A stretch of 64,000 bases of DNA from positions 79,925-143,924 of the forward strand of contig CAYPQF010000038.1 in the NCBI GenBank assembly GCA_964412815.1, read 5' to 3'. This document shows, piece after piece, positions 51,909-60,176 of the stretch (position 1 is the first letter of the stretch; each line of letters begins with the position of its first letter). The notes beneath the pieces are model-generated. The model made no database searches. It was not told the origin of the DNA and saw nothing but the letters and a program-made list of their open reading frames with translations. A program made the position numbers and the translations under genes. Source of the stretch: JAOAFZ01 sp964412815. Its GTDB lineage: Bacteria; Patescibacteriota; Microgenomatia; UBA1406; GWC2-37-13.

Positions 51909-51944
51909 AAAAGGCCTGCGGGACGCCATTGTCCCGCAGGGCCT
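51909..51944 (-). terminator. Intrinsic terminator of cassettes 12-11
   Basis: On minus: AGGCC-CTGCGGGAC, loop, GTCCCGCAG-GCCT, then TTTTT. The uvsE -10 follows within about 10 nt. Confidence 0.9.
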
Positions 51945-51953
51945 CACTCAGTC

Positions 51954-52286
51954 TCATCGTCCTCCAGCCAGCGGGCCGCCGAGCGTCGTTACCCAGACCA
52001 TGCGGCAGTAGCGCCAGCCGCGCACGGTGCCGTAATCGAACTTAACACGCCCGCGGAACGGCAGCAGGCCGACGTAGAGCATGACCGGCTTGAACCAGAT
52101 GGGAATCGGAAACGGTTGCGAACTAAAGGTGATCGCCTCTACCCGCAGTTCCCGGAACCAGATCTTCATCGCCGCATGACCGAGCTCATGCACGACGATA
52201 CTCACGTGCATCAGCAGCCAGGCATGCCAGAGCCAGTCGGGAATGTATCCGGCCAGTATTGCCAGTTCTTTCATCATATCCGGCAT
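51954..52286 (-). CDS. GC-rich M50-like membrane metalloprotease-type protein (cassette 11)
   Basis: 110 residues from ATG 52286, SD GGGAGG. WLWHAWLLMHVSIVVHELGHAAMKIW holds HELGH in a membrane helix as in site-2/M50-type proteases; the end VTTLGGPLAGG resembles the GPxxN/G motif of that family without the usual Asn-Pro-Asp. It is much shorter than normal M50 proteases. The only GC-rich cassette product with a recognisable motif. In an operon behind cassette 12. Confidence 0.68.
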   Translation of the reverse strand: MPDMMKELAILAGYIPDWLWHAWLLMHVSIVVHELGHAAMKIWFRELRVEAITFSSQPFPIPIWFKPVMLYVGLLPFRGRVKFDYGTVRGWRYCRMVWVTTLGGPLAGGR

Positions 52287-52312
52287 CTGTTCCTCCCTGT
52301 ATTCTGTGGCCG

Positions 52313-52846
52313 CTACCAGACGACGCTGGCCGCGTACAGCTGGTAAAACTCGAATGTCTTCCCGCAGACGTAGATCACGATCACCACCGTCAGACAGACC
52401 AGGCTCTGGTGCACCAGCGCGTATCGCTGCCGGTATCCGTGCAGGCGGCTGTAGTGCATGGGCACTTCATTCTCGCTCTCTGCCCGGTGCCCGGCCGCCC
52501 ACCACTCGATCAGCTTCAGGACAAGCACGATCAGGTTGAGGATAAAGATGCCGAAGGCAACCTTTTCCTCGTAGGACGGCATCCCGGGGCGAATGTTCAT
52601 CAGCACAATAAAGAAAAACATCATGATCCGGGCCACGATGAATGCGTTATTGTGCTGGCGATACATATCACCGAGGGACAGATAGCTGACTCCCCGCTGC
52701 TGCAGCTCGGTCTGAATCTGCCAGTCGGATCTGCCACGCAGGTACTTCGTCTCCTGCACCGGATCGTTTATCCAGATCCAGTAGAGATCAAGCAACGCCG
52801 GCGCAAGCATCAGTGCGATCTGCGAAAGAAAGATGAGCGGTGACAT
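52313..52846 (-). CDS. GC-rich membrane protein (cassette 12), paralog of cassette 8
   Basis: 177 residues; ATG 52846 with SD GAGAGGAAGGG. Spans near 8-25, 70-86, 96-114 and 150-168. Shares the motif (N)DP..(E)T.YL.G...W.IQ.EL with cassette 8. Family unknown. Promoter TATAAT near 52878-52883 and a leader of about 30 nt. First gene of an operon with cassette 11. Confidence 0.68.
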   Translation of the reverse strand: MSPLIFLSQIALMLAPALLDLYWIWINDPVQETKYLRGRSDWQIQTELQQRGVSYLSLGDMYRQHNNAFIVARIMMFFFIVLMNIRPGMPSYEEKVAFGIFILNLIVLVLKLIEWWAAGHRAESENEVPMHYSRLHGYRQRYALVHQSLVCLTVVIVIYVCGKTFEFYQLYAASVVW

Positions 52847-52920
52847 ACCCTTCCTCTCTGAGTGTTGAGAACGCTGGGACTATTATACCATTTAAACACA
52901 GGTTTAGACTGTTGAAACAA

Positions 52921-52953
52921 TAAAAAAGCGGACGGCATTGCCGTCCGCTTCTT
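52921..52953 (-). terminator. Intrinsic terminator of the FMN reductase gene
   Basis: AAGCGGACGGC-AAT-GCCGTCCGCTT followed by TTTT on minus. Confidence 0.9.
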
Positions 52954-52985
52954 ATTGCCGAACCATATACACAACTGACGATTAC

Positions 52986-53564
52986 TTATTGCTTCTTCAT
53001 CTTACTCCGAGCGGTTTTCATCTGTTCAGCCCAGAATACCAGCGAATCAATCATGGCCACAGCCTCCTTCTCCTGATCCGCGGTAAACTGATACTGCCCT
53101 TCACTACTCATGTTCCCCCAGTAATTTGGTAATAAGATCTGCTCCTTAAGATCAAACATCTTCATCTCTCCTGCTACACCACGCAGATGCTCGACAGCGC
53201 GTGAACCTCCTGCCAGAGAGCCATAACTGACATACGCAACTGGTTTATAGGTCCATTCGTGATAGAGATAGTCCAACGCATTTTTCAGTGCAGGTGAGTA
53301 TGAATGGTTGTATTCGGGTGTTACAAAAATAAAGGCGTCAGCTTCTTCTACTTGCTTAGACCAGGCTTTGGTATGGTCTTTGGAATACTGATGCATTAAC
53401 GGTGGCATCGGTTCGTCAAGAAACGGGAGATTAAGCTCCTGTACATCGATCATCTCTACGGAGATATCGGTGCGTTTTTTGGCAATTTCGGTAATCCAGG
53501 TTGCCGGCTGGATGTTAAAGCGACCGGGACGGGTTGATCCGGTTAGAATCTTAAGTTTGATCAT
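52986..53564 (-). CDS. NADPH-dependent FMN reductase-like protein (second copy)
   Basis: 192 residues: LKILTGSTRPGRFNIQPATWI, AFIFVTPEYNHSYSPALKNALDYLYHEW and VAYVSYGSLAGGSRAVEHLRGV define the FMN_red family. Divergent from the HxlR regulator across 111 bp, a usual arrangement in which HxlR controls the reductase in response to electrophiles or quinones. Confidence 0.92.
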   Translation of the reverse strand: MIKLKILTGSTRPGRFNIQPATWITEIAKKRTDISVEMIDVQELNLPFLDEPMPPLMHQYSKDHTKAWSKQVEEADAFIFVTPEYNHSYSPALKNALDYLYHEWTYKPVAYVSYGSLAGGSRAVEHLRGVAGEMKMFDLKEQILLPNYWGNMSSEGQYQFTADQEKEAVAMIDSLVFWAEQMKTARSKMKKQ

Positions 53565-53675
53565 AGTGATGCAAATAATGATGATTTTTTAATAAAAGTA
53601 GTTTATACTTATATTTACTTTTTTACTAGTACGCACTTATTTATCACTAAGTTACTTTTTATATACTAATAGATT

Positions 53676-54008
53676 ATGACAAACAAAACATGCACTGCTA
53701 CCCCGGTTGGCGTCACGTTGCAAGTGATCGGCGGAAAATGGAAACCACTTATTTTATGGCATCTGCGGGACACTCCTGTAAGGTTTGGCGAGTTAATGAA
53801 GACTATGTCCGGCATCACGCAAAAGATGTTAACCCAAGAACTACGCGAACTGGAGAAAGACGGGCTGGTGCTTCGTACTGTTTATCCGGAGATTCCACCC
53901 CGGGTTGAGTACACCATCACGGAGTATGGAAAAACGCTGGAACCAGTGTTACAGATGATGTGTAACTGGGGAGAGAGACATATCAAGAAAATTCATGCGG
54001 TTTCATAA
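53676..54008 (+). CDS. HxlR-family transcriptional regulator
   Basis: 110 residues: CTATPVGVTLQVIGGKWKPLILWHLRDTPVRFGELMKTMSGITQKMLTQELRELEKDGLVLRTVYPEIPPRVEYTITEYGKTLEPVL, a complete HxlR winged helix with the N-terminal Cys that senses oxidants in some members. TATACT lies 8 nt upstream. Ends 16 bp inside the convergent next gene. Confidence 0.95.
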   Translation: MTNKTCTATPVGVTLQVIGGKWKPLILWHLRDTPVRFGELMKTMSGITQKMLTQELRELEKDGLVLRTVYPEIPPRVEYTITEYGKTLEPVLQMMCNWGERHIKKIHAVS

Positions 54009-54682
54009 TTCATTCGGGTTTTGGGAACAATCTTCTTCTTATGCTCCTGCAAATGCATTGCCACGTCAGCAACTGTCTTTAAGCCCATAAACAACTCCAG
54101 TGGAAACTGGAACATCGCCCCAAAAATGATGGTCAGATGCATGGGGATAATCCGTGCGTACGGATAGATCATCATCATTCCCATATTCACCTTACCCTGT
54201 GTCTCCTCGCGGTTGGTGATAAACGAGATCAGATGGTTTACAAAAAAGATCAGTGTCGTGATAAAAACACCGGAAATGGTGACTCCCCACAGCGTAACAC
54301 TCCCGATATCCTGAAATCCTCCTCCAAACATTCCTGTCGCGCCAAATACCATAATAAAGATAAAGTAGACAAAGTGAAAAATACCATAATGAAGGGCAAA
54401 AAAAGAACTCATAAAGTATTTCCCTACCTGACCGTGCAATGTGCTGATATCTTTCCCGTTTAAGCGGAGACTGACCTTCTCTGACGTATGAAACTCCGGA
54501 TGCTCGACACGTATCATTCTGAGGGCCTGGAACACCCCGATAATCACACTTTGGAGCCAATACGCAAGCAACAATGTCGGAAAACTCCATGCTTCGGTCC
54601 GGGCATAGTAATACATCAGGAGGTTCGAGATAATAAGTGACGCGAGCGAGAGGGACATATTGTATTGTATCAAAAACTCCAC
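53993..54682 (-). CDS. Multi-span membrane protein (DUF6498-like)
   Basis: 229 residues with about six spans (LASLIISNLLMYYYA, LLLAYWLQSVIIGVFQAL, FFALHYGIFHFVYFIFIMVFG, TLWGVTISGVFITTLIFFVNHLISF, YARIIPMHLTIIFGAMF) and the motif YPYARIIPMHLTII, as in DUF6498 proteins. Unknown function. TACAAT lies 5 nt before the ATG. Confidence 0.75.
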   Translation of the reverse strand: MEFLIQYNMSLSLASLIISNLLMYYYARTEAWSFPTLLLAYWLQSVIIGVFQALRMIRVEHPEFHTSEKVSLRLNGKDISTLHGQVGKYFMSSFFALHYGIFHFVYFIFIMVFGATGMFGGGFQDIGSVTLWGVTISGVFITTLIFFVNHLISFITNREETQGKVNMGMMMIYPYARIIPMHLTIIFGAMFQFPLELFMGLKTVADVAMHLQEHKKKIVPKTRMNYETA

Positions 54683-54747
54683 AAGCGCATAACCGGTAGA
54701 AATTTTACCATTGTGTTTCGTAAGAAAGCCTCTGTAGAATTAAATCT

Positions 54748-57237
54748 ATGCGGTTATACCACTCAATTAGTATATGTCTTATCTTTCTTGCCGTTCTGTT
54801 TCTATTTCCTTCTGTCGCAGCAGCTCAAACTCTCTACGAAGGGAATAATACCAACCTTGCCGGAGACGATGATTTTGTAGTAATACCCATTGGATTTAAC
54901 TTCACGTTTTTCGGGAATAGCTATTCTCAGGCGTATGTCAATATTAATGGTATGTTAAATTTCGGGAGCGGTTCAGCAGAGTATTCGAACGGGTCACTCC
55001 CATCTCCAGCAACACCCAATAATTTTATCGCTGCATTCTGGGACGATCTGATAACAGAAGGCTATAACAGACAGACTATTTATTATTACACCGCAGGTAC
55101 CGCCCCAAACCGGAAACTGATTGTCCAGTGGACGAACATGTATTTTTTCAGCAATCCCACGTTACAAATGGGAACCTTCCAGACTATTTTATACGAAGGA
55201 ACTAATACCATTCATACACAGTATATTAGCCTGCAGGGAGGCCCGGCATCCTTCGGCAATAGTGCCACAATCGGAGTAGAAAACAGTACTGGCACCGTCG
55301 GAGTTCTCTATTCAGCTCTCACTGAGTCTCTGACAAATGGCCAGTGTATTTCGTATACACCAAGTGGTGGCACGTACACTCAAAACAGCAGTGCTACCTG
55401 CGATGATGTTCTGTTATATGACTCTAATGCGCCGGCAATTCCGGTACTTTCCGCTCCGGCTGATGGAGCAAACGAAGAGTCACTGGTGCCAACGTTTTCC
55501 TGGCAATCCGCCAACAATGCAACCAGCTACACGTTGCTGGTTGCTACCGATGCCAACTTCGCGAACATCGTCGTCAATCAAACCGGCCTCACAGATACTT
55601 CATATACTTATACGGGAATACTTACTCCGGAAGCGACGTACTACTGGCGTGTACAAGCAGTCAATAACGTCACCACCGCACTCTCGGAAGTTCGATCCTT
55701 TACCACCCGACACGCCCCGCTCGTACAATCACTTGGCCCTACCAATCTGGTCAACGGTAGTTATATCACCTCAACACAACCGCAGCTCACCTTTTCTATT
55801 GCCGACAGTAACGGTGCCCATACCGTCCGCTACCGGATCGAGATCGATGATACCAGCAATTTTTCCAGTCCGGTTGTAGATTATACTTCTGCCCTTGCTG
55901 CAATCGGTGCACGCAGCTTTACCGTAGGTCAGGCCGCCGCAGGTGGCACCTATACCGCTGGCTCCGAAGGACAGACACTTCCGAACGGAACCTATTACTG
56001 GCGGGTAACTGCTACTGACTCGATATCCCAGGTGTCTCCGGTTGTTACTGCAAATAGTGGAGGCATCGCGTTCCGTGTACTGGCTGGGAATCCCGATATC
56101 TCAAACATTCAGGTCACGCCCACAGATACCGGCGCAACCATCACCTGGACTACCGCTCAGCCGGGCTCTTCGAAGGTTGACTACGGTCGTATTCCTTCCT
56201 ATGGGTTTACCACTCTCGAACTTGATACGGTCACCCGCGTGACCAGTCATAGTATGGTGCTTTCCAACCTGACGCCGTGTAGCCGTTACTTTTTCCGTGT
56301 CCGGTCGCGGAATCATGCACTAGCCGAAAAAGTGAGTGAACAGCAGACATTTTCCACAACAGGCTGTGTAACCACAATCACCGAAGGTTCAGAAGAGGAA
56401 ATCCCCACAACCAGTGGCGGTACCGTAACCTACAACAACAACTCGTCAACAATCACCCTTACCATTCCACAAAACTACGCCAGCAACACCAGCACCTTCC
56501 AGATTAATCGTCTGGCCCCCACCAACGTTCCCACCCCGCCACCTGCCAAAGAGTTGGTCTCCACCCATATCTACGACTTTTCCGCTGTTACCGACAGCAG
56601 CACCGAGATTACCGACTTTGACGAACCATTGACCCTGGTCATCAACTACGGCAGTGATGTTGAGGATCAGTACGTCGAAGAAACTATTGATCTGTACCGC
56701 TATCTGGGAAACAACGACTGGGAAGCAAAATCTTGTACGGTAGACACGAATGCCAACACCATTACCTGCACCATGGAAACCTTTTCGACCTATGGCATTT
56801 TTGGTGTACGGAAACCGGATGCAACACCCACCCCGACACCACAACCTGAAAGACGGGCATCTTCTCCTGGTGCGCCAAAAGCCAAAGCACCCGTTTGTGC
56901 CAATCTGCCGCCACAGGGCTTTATCGATCTCTTTCAGATTGATGTGACCGACACCAAAGCCACGCTACACTTTACGCCGGTTAACAATAATATATCGGAA
57001 TACTTTATTAGCTACACCCTCAAGAAAGATGAGTATATGTATGGCGTAAATGTGCCGTACGGCCATTCGGACGGGGCAATTGTCTACACCATCAATGATC
57101 TGCCGCCGAATAGTACGTTCTGGGTCCAGGTACGCGCCGGAAACGGCTGTGCCTCCGGTATCTGGAGCAATCAGGTTGAGTTTAAGACCGGGACAACTAG
57201 CGAAACAAAGACATCATTTTTCCGGTATACGGAGTAA
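54748..57237 (+). CDS. Large secreted FN3 surface protein
   Basis: 829 residues. Signal peptide RLYHSISICLIFLAVLFLFPSVAAA, a nidogen-like N-terminal domain (DDDFVVIPIGFNFTFFGNSYSQAYVNINGMLNFG ... FIAAFWDDL), fibronectin type III-like domains (VPTFSWQSANNATSYTLLVATD, TYYWRVQAVN; ATITWTTAQPGSSKVDYG), a beta domain, a TP linker and a C-terminal domain starting CANLPPQGFIDLFQIDVTDTKATLHF that recurs in the next gene. Probable cell-surface or secreted adhesin. TAGAAT lies 7 nt upstream. Confidence 0.82.
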   Translation: MRLYHSISICLIFLAVLFLFPSVAAAQTLYEGNNTNLAGDDDFVVIPIGFNFTFFGNSYSQAYVNINGMLNFGSGSAEYSNGSLPSPATPNNFIAAFWDDLITEGYNRQTIYYYTAGTAPNRKLIVQWTNMYFFSNPTLQMGTFQTILYEGTNTIHTQYISLQGGPASFGNSATIGVENSTGTVGVLYSALTESLTNGQCISYTPSGGTYTQNSSATCDDVLLYDSNAPAIPVLSAPADGANEESLVPTFSWQSANNATSYTLLVATDANFANIVVNQTGLTDTSYTYTGILTPEATYYWRVQAVNNVTTALSEVRSFTTRHAPLVQSLGPTNLVNGSYITSTQPQLTFSIADSNGAHTVRYRIEIDDTSNFSSPVVDYTSALAAIGARSFTVGQAAAGGTYTAGSEGQTLPNGTYYWRVTATDSISQVSPVVTANSGGIAFRVLAGNPDISNIQVTPTDTGATITWTTAQPGSSKVDYGRIPSYGFTTLELDTVTRVTSHSMVLSNLTPCSRYFFRVRSRNHALAEKVSEQQTFSTTGCVTTITEGSEEEIPTTSGGTVTYNNNSSTITLTIPQNYASNTSTFQINRLAPTNVPTPPPAKELVSTHIYDFSAVTDSSTEITDFDEPLTLVINYGSDVEDQYVEETIDLYRYLGNNDWEAKSCTVDTNANTITCTMETFSTYGIFGVRKPDATPTPTPQPERRASSPGAPKAKAPVCANLPPQGFIDLFQIDVTDTKATLHFTPVNNNISEYFISYTLKKDEYMYGVNVPYGHSDGAIVYTINDLPPNSTFWVQVRAGNGCASGIWSNQVEFKTGTTSETKTSFFRYTE

Positions 57238-57279
57238 CAGGAGCAACGGTTTATTTACCATTTAGAACATATGTACTCT

Positions 57280-58650
57280 ATGAATTATCTCGCCATTCTG
57301 CTGGGAACAGTGCTATTCCTCTTTACTGTTTCTCCGGTTTCTGCTGAGTATGTATTTTCCCAAACTATTGCGTCCAATTCAGGCCCAGGGCAAATTGTGG
57401 TTTCGGAAGGAGTAGCGGTCAGCAACACCGGAACAATCTACATAGCGGACCTTGGCAGCAATCAAGTAAACATTTATTCTTCGGCAGGAACGTTTCAATC
57501 ATCTTTTGGATCGTTCGGAACGGGAAATGGTCAGTTTTCTGCTCCGCGCTCAATTGTAGTTGATAGTGCAGGAGATGTATATGTAACAGACTGGGATAAT
57601 CACCGTATTCAAAAATTTGACAGTTCAGGCACGTTTTTGCTTACCTGGGGTGTCGTCGGGCTGGGAAATGGAGAATTTATCTATCCTGAAGGAATTGCCG
57701 TTGATAGCAATAACAACGTCTATATAACAGACCGGACAGACCGCTTGCAGGTATTTGATAGCGACGGTAATTTTATCGCTGCATTTGGAGGAAGCGGCAG
57801 TGGAAACAGCCAGTTTGACTGGGCAGAGGGAATTGCCATTGATCCTGACGGATTCATCTTTGTCGCGGATACCGGAAACGATCGTATTCAGGTCTTTAAC
57901 AGCTCCCGTGTCTATGTGAGAGAATGGGGTACAAATGGAAGTGGAGAAGGTGAGTTTAACGGTCCCGAAAGCATTGCCATTGATGGCGACGGAAATGTCT
58001 ATGTAGCAGATAGCGGAAATCACCGGATTCAGAAGTTTTCCAATGATGGCACCTTTATTGAACAGTGGGGAACTCAGGGTTCCGGATCATCTCAGTTTGA
58101 TGCACCAAGCGGCATTGCCGTCGACCTGAGTGGTAACGTATATATTGCAGATGAAAATAATTTTCGTGTGCAGAAATTTAGTCAGGTTTTACCCTCTCCA
58201 ACGCCAACAGTAAGTCCGACCGGAACACCAGCTGTGTCACCAGCAGTTACGTCCTCCCCTGCTCGTCGCGGTGGTTCATCGAGACAAGCAGTACGGCCCT
58301 ATTCCTGTGCGGCACTTGCTCCGGACTCTGCACCGGAACTATTCCAGATTGATGTAACCGGGACAACCGCGACGCTCCATTTCTCTCCGGCTGCGGGGAA
58401 GGTGGACAAATACTTTATCGCCTATGGCTACGAATCGGGAGACAAGCGGTTTGGCGTTGAGTACGCAGAGACCAGCTCCGGCGTGCTCTCGTACACGATC
58501 AATGAGCTTTCCCCAAACACCAGCTACACCTTTACCGTACGGGCCGGACATGGTTGTATGCCGGGAGACTGGAGTTCGGAGATGAATGTAACAACTACCA
58601 GTGGCACTTCTCGAAGCTTTTATCTGTATTATAATGGGAGTTTTAACTGA
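57280..58650 (+). CDS. Secreted NHL-repeat protein with shared C-terminal domain
   Basis: 456 residues from ATG 57280 (ATG 57271 in frame also possible). Signal peptide NYLAILLGTVLFLFTVSPVSA, then six NHL repeats of about 47 residues forming a beta-propeller (units with FSAPRSIVVDSAGDVYVTDWDNHRIQKFDSSG), a TP linker, and the domain CAALAPDSAPELFQIDVTGTTATLHF homologous to that of the preceding gene. Likely extracellular binding protein. Confidence 0.87.
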   Translation: MNYLAILLGTVLFLFTVSPVSAEYVFSQTIASNSGPGQIVVSEGVAVSNTGTIYIADLGSNQVNIYSSAGTFQSSFGSFGTGNGQFSAPRSIVVDSAGDVYVTDWDNHRIQKFDSSGTFLLTWGVVGLGNGEFIYPEGIAVDSNNNVYITDRTDRLQVFDSDGNFIAAFGGSGSGNSQFDWAEGIAIDPDGFIFVADTGNDRIQVFNSSRVYVREWGTNGSGEGEFNGPESIAIDGDGNVYVADSGNHRIQKFSNDGTFIEQWGTQGSGSSQFDAPSGIAVDLSGNVYIADENNFRVQKFSQVLPSPTPTVSPTGTPAVSPAVTSSPARRGGSSRQAVRPYSCAALAPDSAPELFQIDVTGTTATLHFSPAAGKVDKYFIAYGYESGDKRFGVEYAETSSGVLSYTINELSPNTSYTFTVRAGHGCMPGDWSSEMNVTTTSGTSRSFYLYYNGSFN

Positions 58651-59672
58651 GGCTTGTCTACTCTATCTACCATGTATTTAACTGCCTCATTCATATTAAT
58701 TGGAGTTAATGTTATCCACGGGTGATTAATTTGAAAAACTCGAAATATTTCGTCCGCAAATGCTTGTCCCACAGTTGGAACATTATCAAAGTCAAAGACT
58801 ATTTGTTTAAATTTATCAAGTCCTGTTAATATTCTTCTAGCTTGCGATCTAGAGACATATATTGTTCCAACTGTGTATACTTTTACTCTTATTTCAGTTT
58901 TATCAAAATCAGGATTCTCATGATCTGTTTCATATTTGCTAAAAATATCTTTTAAATGCTTTACGCTTTTCTTCGATAAAATAAAAGTAACTTTAGTACC
59001 TTTCTTTGATCTTTTAAGCCTTTCAAAAAACACGTCATTAATTTTGTTGTCTACTCTTAATAAATAACCGTAGCTTTCTAAAGAAAATACATCTGCTACT
59101 TTAGATGTAAAAAAAATTCCTTCTCCGGAGTGAGCATGTGGTTGCGTGGTCGTTTTACCTTTCAATAAATCTTGCATTGCTTCGAACTCATGTACTAAAT
59201 TCCTGCTTTTCATTACATTTCTAAATACGCCTATACCTTTATCATTTACAACAAATTTTAAGTTTTCACTGTCAGTTAACACCTGAATATCTATCTTATT
59301 AGACTTTGAATGATCAATTGCGTTATTGAGCATTTCTGAAAAAGCATAATCAAAATTACTTCTTATATTCTCATTAAGTTCTTCCAAAAAAGAGGCTGAC
59401 CTATTCACTTCATCTAAGACTTCATGTTCTTTTAAAGATTTTCTTATTAGGCTTTTTTGATAAACTTTTTCTAAAAATTCTGCATTTTCTGGTAAAGCGT
59501 ATCTTGCCTTTGCAGTTGATCCAGATTTTATGAGTAATCCTTCTTTAACTAGTTTATTTACTCTCAAACTAATATATTGAGGAGTATAAGATTCTAAATG
59601 TTTTAGAATATCTTTTGTTTTTATAACTTTCTCTTTCTTTGCGATCTGTAAAATTATTTTGTTTAAATCCAT
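58629..59672 (-). CDS. Winged-helix, HATPase and DUF4325 (STAS-like) regulator
   Basis: 347 residues from ATG 59672. N-terminal winged helix (ILKHLESYTPQYISLRVNKLVKEGLL), a histidine-kinase-type ATPase domain with SEMLNNAIDHSKSN (N box), VVNDKGIGVF (G1) and HSGEGIFFTSKVAD (G2), and a C-terminal DUF4325 STAS-like domain QIVFDFDNVPTVGQAFADEIFRVF. The fold combination resembles an anti-sigma kinase plus antagonist in one protein. Promoter TTGACA-N17-TATAAT at 59686-59714. Its 3' end overlaps the convergent NHL gene by 22 bp. AT-rich, accessory. Confidence 0.85.
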   Translation of the reverse strand: MDLNKIILQIAKKEKVIKTKDILKHLESYTPQYISLRVNKLVKEGLLIKSGSTAKARYALPENAEFLEKVYQKSLIRKSLKEHEVLDEVNRSASFLEELNENIRSNFDYAFSEMLNNAIDHSKSNKIDIQVLTDSENLKFVVNDKGIGVFRNVMKSRNLVHEFEAMQDLLKGKTTTQPHAHSGEGIFFTSKVADVFSLESYGYLLRVDNKINDVFFERLKRSKKGTKVTFILSKKSVKHLKDIFSKYETDHENPDFDKTEIRVKVYTVGTIYVSRSQARRILTGLDKFKQIVFDFDNVPTVGQAFADEIFRVFQINHPWITLTPINMNEAVKYMVDRVDKPQLKLPL

Positions 59673-59673
59673 A

Positions 59674-59808
59674 GTTTTAATTAGTATTATAATTGTTTTA
59701 ACATAAGTTGTCAAGTTTTGTTTGGAGTTTTAAGATGAGTTTTAATATTCATGAAAAATGGAGTTCTAGTTTTAATGTAAAAAAAAGATGTTTTAATATT
59801 GGTTTTAA
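59674..59808 (+). repeat. Seven GTTTTAA boxes in helical phase
   Basis: Copies start at 59674, 59695, 59727, 59739, 59769, 59790 and 59802, all in the same direction; spacings 21, 32, 12, 30, 21 and 12 bp. They overlap the promoter and start region of the wHTH-HATPase gene. The rest of the 59673-60176 gap holds no gene I can support. Confidence 0.65.
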
Positions 59809-60176
59809 CATGTCTTGCTCTTATCAATATGAACAATAGCTAATTGTAGTATTTGAAAGAATTGTATTGAAAATATGAAAAAAACTACTTCAATTATTAC
59901 TTTTAAAACATGTCGTATCATTGCCCCACAAGCTCAGAACAGCTTTCTGACAAGAGACATGAGTATCGATGCAAATTTAAGTGCTATCCATCCCCAAAAA
60001 CTTTGTATTAATTATCATAAAGGTATTTAAGTTATTGTCACTACTATATAAATAGATTCTCAAGATTTATATATGTTAGTTTAAAAATTCCAATTGTTCA
60101 GTGACAATCAACTTAGTCAGAAGAACAGTATAAATGGCAAGATCTGATTTGTTACAAAAATAGTAAAATATTCTTT

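Noticed and set aside
52243..52843. Plus-strand ORFs opposite cassettes 11 and 12
   Set aside because: They are Arg/Ser-rich shadows without SD; the minus-strand products have membrane spans and an HExxH motif.
59674..59808. CRISPR array
   Set aside because: The repeats are 7 bp with unequal spacing and no spacer-length regularity.
3000..60000. UGA recoded as glycine (Gracilibacteria/Absconditabacteria code)
   Set aside because: Many well-conserved genes end at TGA at their normal length and contain no internal TGA.
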